Assembly: GCA_023388355.1 (NCBI GenBank)
Contig: JAEWGI010000050.1
Span: forward strand, 1-14,085
Origin: Pseudomonadota bacterium
GTDB taxonomy: Bacteria > Pseudomonadota > Gammaproteobacteria > Xanthomonadales > Xanthomonadaceae
Reading direction: 5' to 3'
Length of the DNA: 14,085 nt
The notes beneath the pieces are model-generated. The model had not been told where the DNA came from, did no database searches, and was given only the letters and a program-made list of their open reading frames with translations. Both the position numbers and the translations under genes were made by a program. How positions within the stretch are numbered: the first letter of the stretch is position 1; each line of letters opens with the position of its first letter. This document shows, in pieces, positions 13,595-14,085 of the stretch.

Positions 13595-14085
13595 TCCGCA
13601 AGCTTTTCATCGCCCTGGTGGTGACTGCCGGCCTGTCGGGCTGCGCCAGCCACTACTACTCGCATGGCAGCGGCGTCGGCGACTACTACTACGGCGACGA
13701 CGGCTATTACGACGACCAGGGCTACTACCACGGTGGCGCGTCGAGCTATTACTACGGCGGCGACTACGGCACGCTTGGTCGTCGCTCCGGCAGCTGGTAC
13801 GGCGGCGTCGGATACGGCTATCCCTATCGCTACGGTTACGGCGGTCGCTCCTTCCGCTACTGGCCCTATGGCGGCTACGACTGGCCCTACTACTACCGGC
13901 ACCGGCCGCACCGGCCCGACACCCCCGAACCGCCCACGTCACCCGTGATCGAACGCGCCACCGGCGGCAACCAGCCGCCGCGGCGCCGGGTGGTGCCGCA
14001 GCCGCAGGCGCGCCCGGGGCAGGTGGCTCCGGCGCCGGTCCGGCGCCAGGAGCGGCCGCCGCTGGCGCCGCCGCGGGTCCAGGGT
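13591..14085 (+). CDS. Tyr/Gly-rich lipoprotein, 3' end outside the window
   Basis: I do not recognise the family. The frame is open for 165 codons to the window edge with no stop. A lipoprotein signal is clear: MIRKLFIALVVTAGLSGC with lipobox LSGC and lipidated C18, followed by A-S, which favours outer-membrane sorting. Residues about 21-108 are dominated by Tyr, Gly and Asp (runs such as HYYSHG, DYYYGDDGYYDD, YGYPYRYGYGG). From about 110 the chain switches to Pro/Arg/Gln-rich and is probably disordered. Similar Tyr/Gly-rich exported proteins are common in Xanthomonadaceae, with unknown function. The ATG at 13591 is chosen for the signal peptide and GGGGGA six bases upstream. The in-frame ATG at 13546 would add 15 polar residues. 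The start lies within an 11-bp hairpin. Confidence 0.75.
   Translation, partial: MIRKLFIALVVTAGLSGCASHYYSHGSGVGDYYYGDDGYYDDQGYYHGGASSYYYGGDYGTLGRRSGSWYGGVGYGYPYRYGYGGRSFRYWPYGGYDWPYYYRHRPHRPDTPEPPTSPVIERATGGNQPPRRRVVPQPQARPGQVAPAPVRRQERPPLAPPRVQG

Noticed and set aside
1..14085. CRISPR array, phage-defence cluster or toxin-antitoxin pair
   Set aside because: No regularly spaced direct repeats and no effector-like gene pairs are present. The only small regulator is the truncated XRE protein, with no partner gene.

Overview
The window looks like a chromosomal segment of a high-GC gammaproteobacterium, most likely a Xanthomonadaceae member of the Lysobacter/Luteimonas/Xanthomonas type. The reasons are strong GC bias at third codon positions, the gene order ubiA / hdeD-like / comF / bioB-bioF-(transporter)-bioH-bioC, palindromic intergenic repeats, and a family of exported proteins with little outside similarity. 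The genus is inference from gene style, not from a database search.

Left edge (1-1224): a complete-looking IS3-family insertion sequence. OrfA and OrfB lie on the minus strand, the DDE triad is intact and the ends are imperfect inverted repeats. Its right end cuts into a small XRE-type regulator gene whose remaining 3' part runs to 1381. A less GC-rich, gene-free gap follows (1382-1616), then a tRNA-Arg(CCG) gene with its 3' end facing the IS, an arrangement seen at genomic-island borders.

Core block (1761-4082): ubiA (ubiquinone biosynthesis, plus strand) converges on an HdeD-like membrane protein gene across a long hairpin. comF, on the minus strand, diverges from the biotin operon.

Biotin operon (4132-9211, plus strand): bioB, bioF, an EmrE-like DMT-family transporter, bioH and bioC. 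From bioF onward every junction is an ATGA overlap, so the four genes are probably translationally coupled. BioC and BioH make pimeloyl-ACP by the methyl-ester route. BioF then makes 7-keto-8-aminopelargonate, and BioB closes the ring at the end of the pathway. bioA and bioD are not in the window. A BirA-type dyad (GTCAACC-N16-GGTTGACA) overlaps a TTGACA -35 element just upstream of bioB, inside the 5' end of comF. The operon is followed by a pair of 37-bp perfect inverted repeats resembling REP elements.

Right part (9471-14085): an exported protein of unknown function; a GH16 beta-glucanase with an unusual Pro/Ala-rich tail; an NTF2-like/ketosteroid-isomerase-like protein; a YdcF/SanA-type membrane protein; and a PLP-dependent serine/threonine dehydratase-like enzyme, the last two coupled by ATGA. 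At the right edge is an open-ended Tyr/Gly-rich lipoprotein gene. Its start codon and Shine-Dalgarno sequence are embedded in an 11-bp perfect hairpin that also contains an 11-codon upstream reading frame. No new defence or mobile system is evident. The most interesting signals are the bioB operator candidate, the transporter inside the biotin operon and the hairpin/leader of the Tyr-rich lipoprotein.
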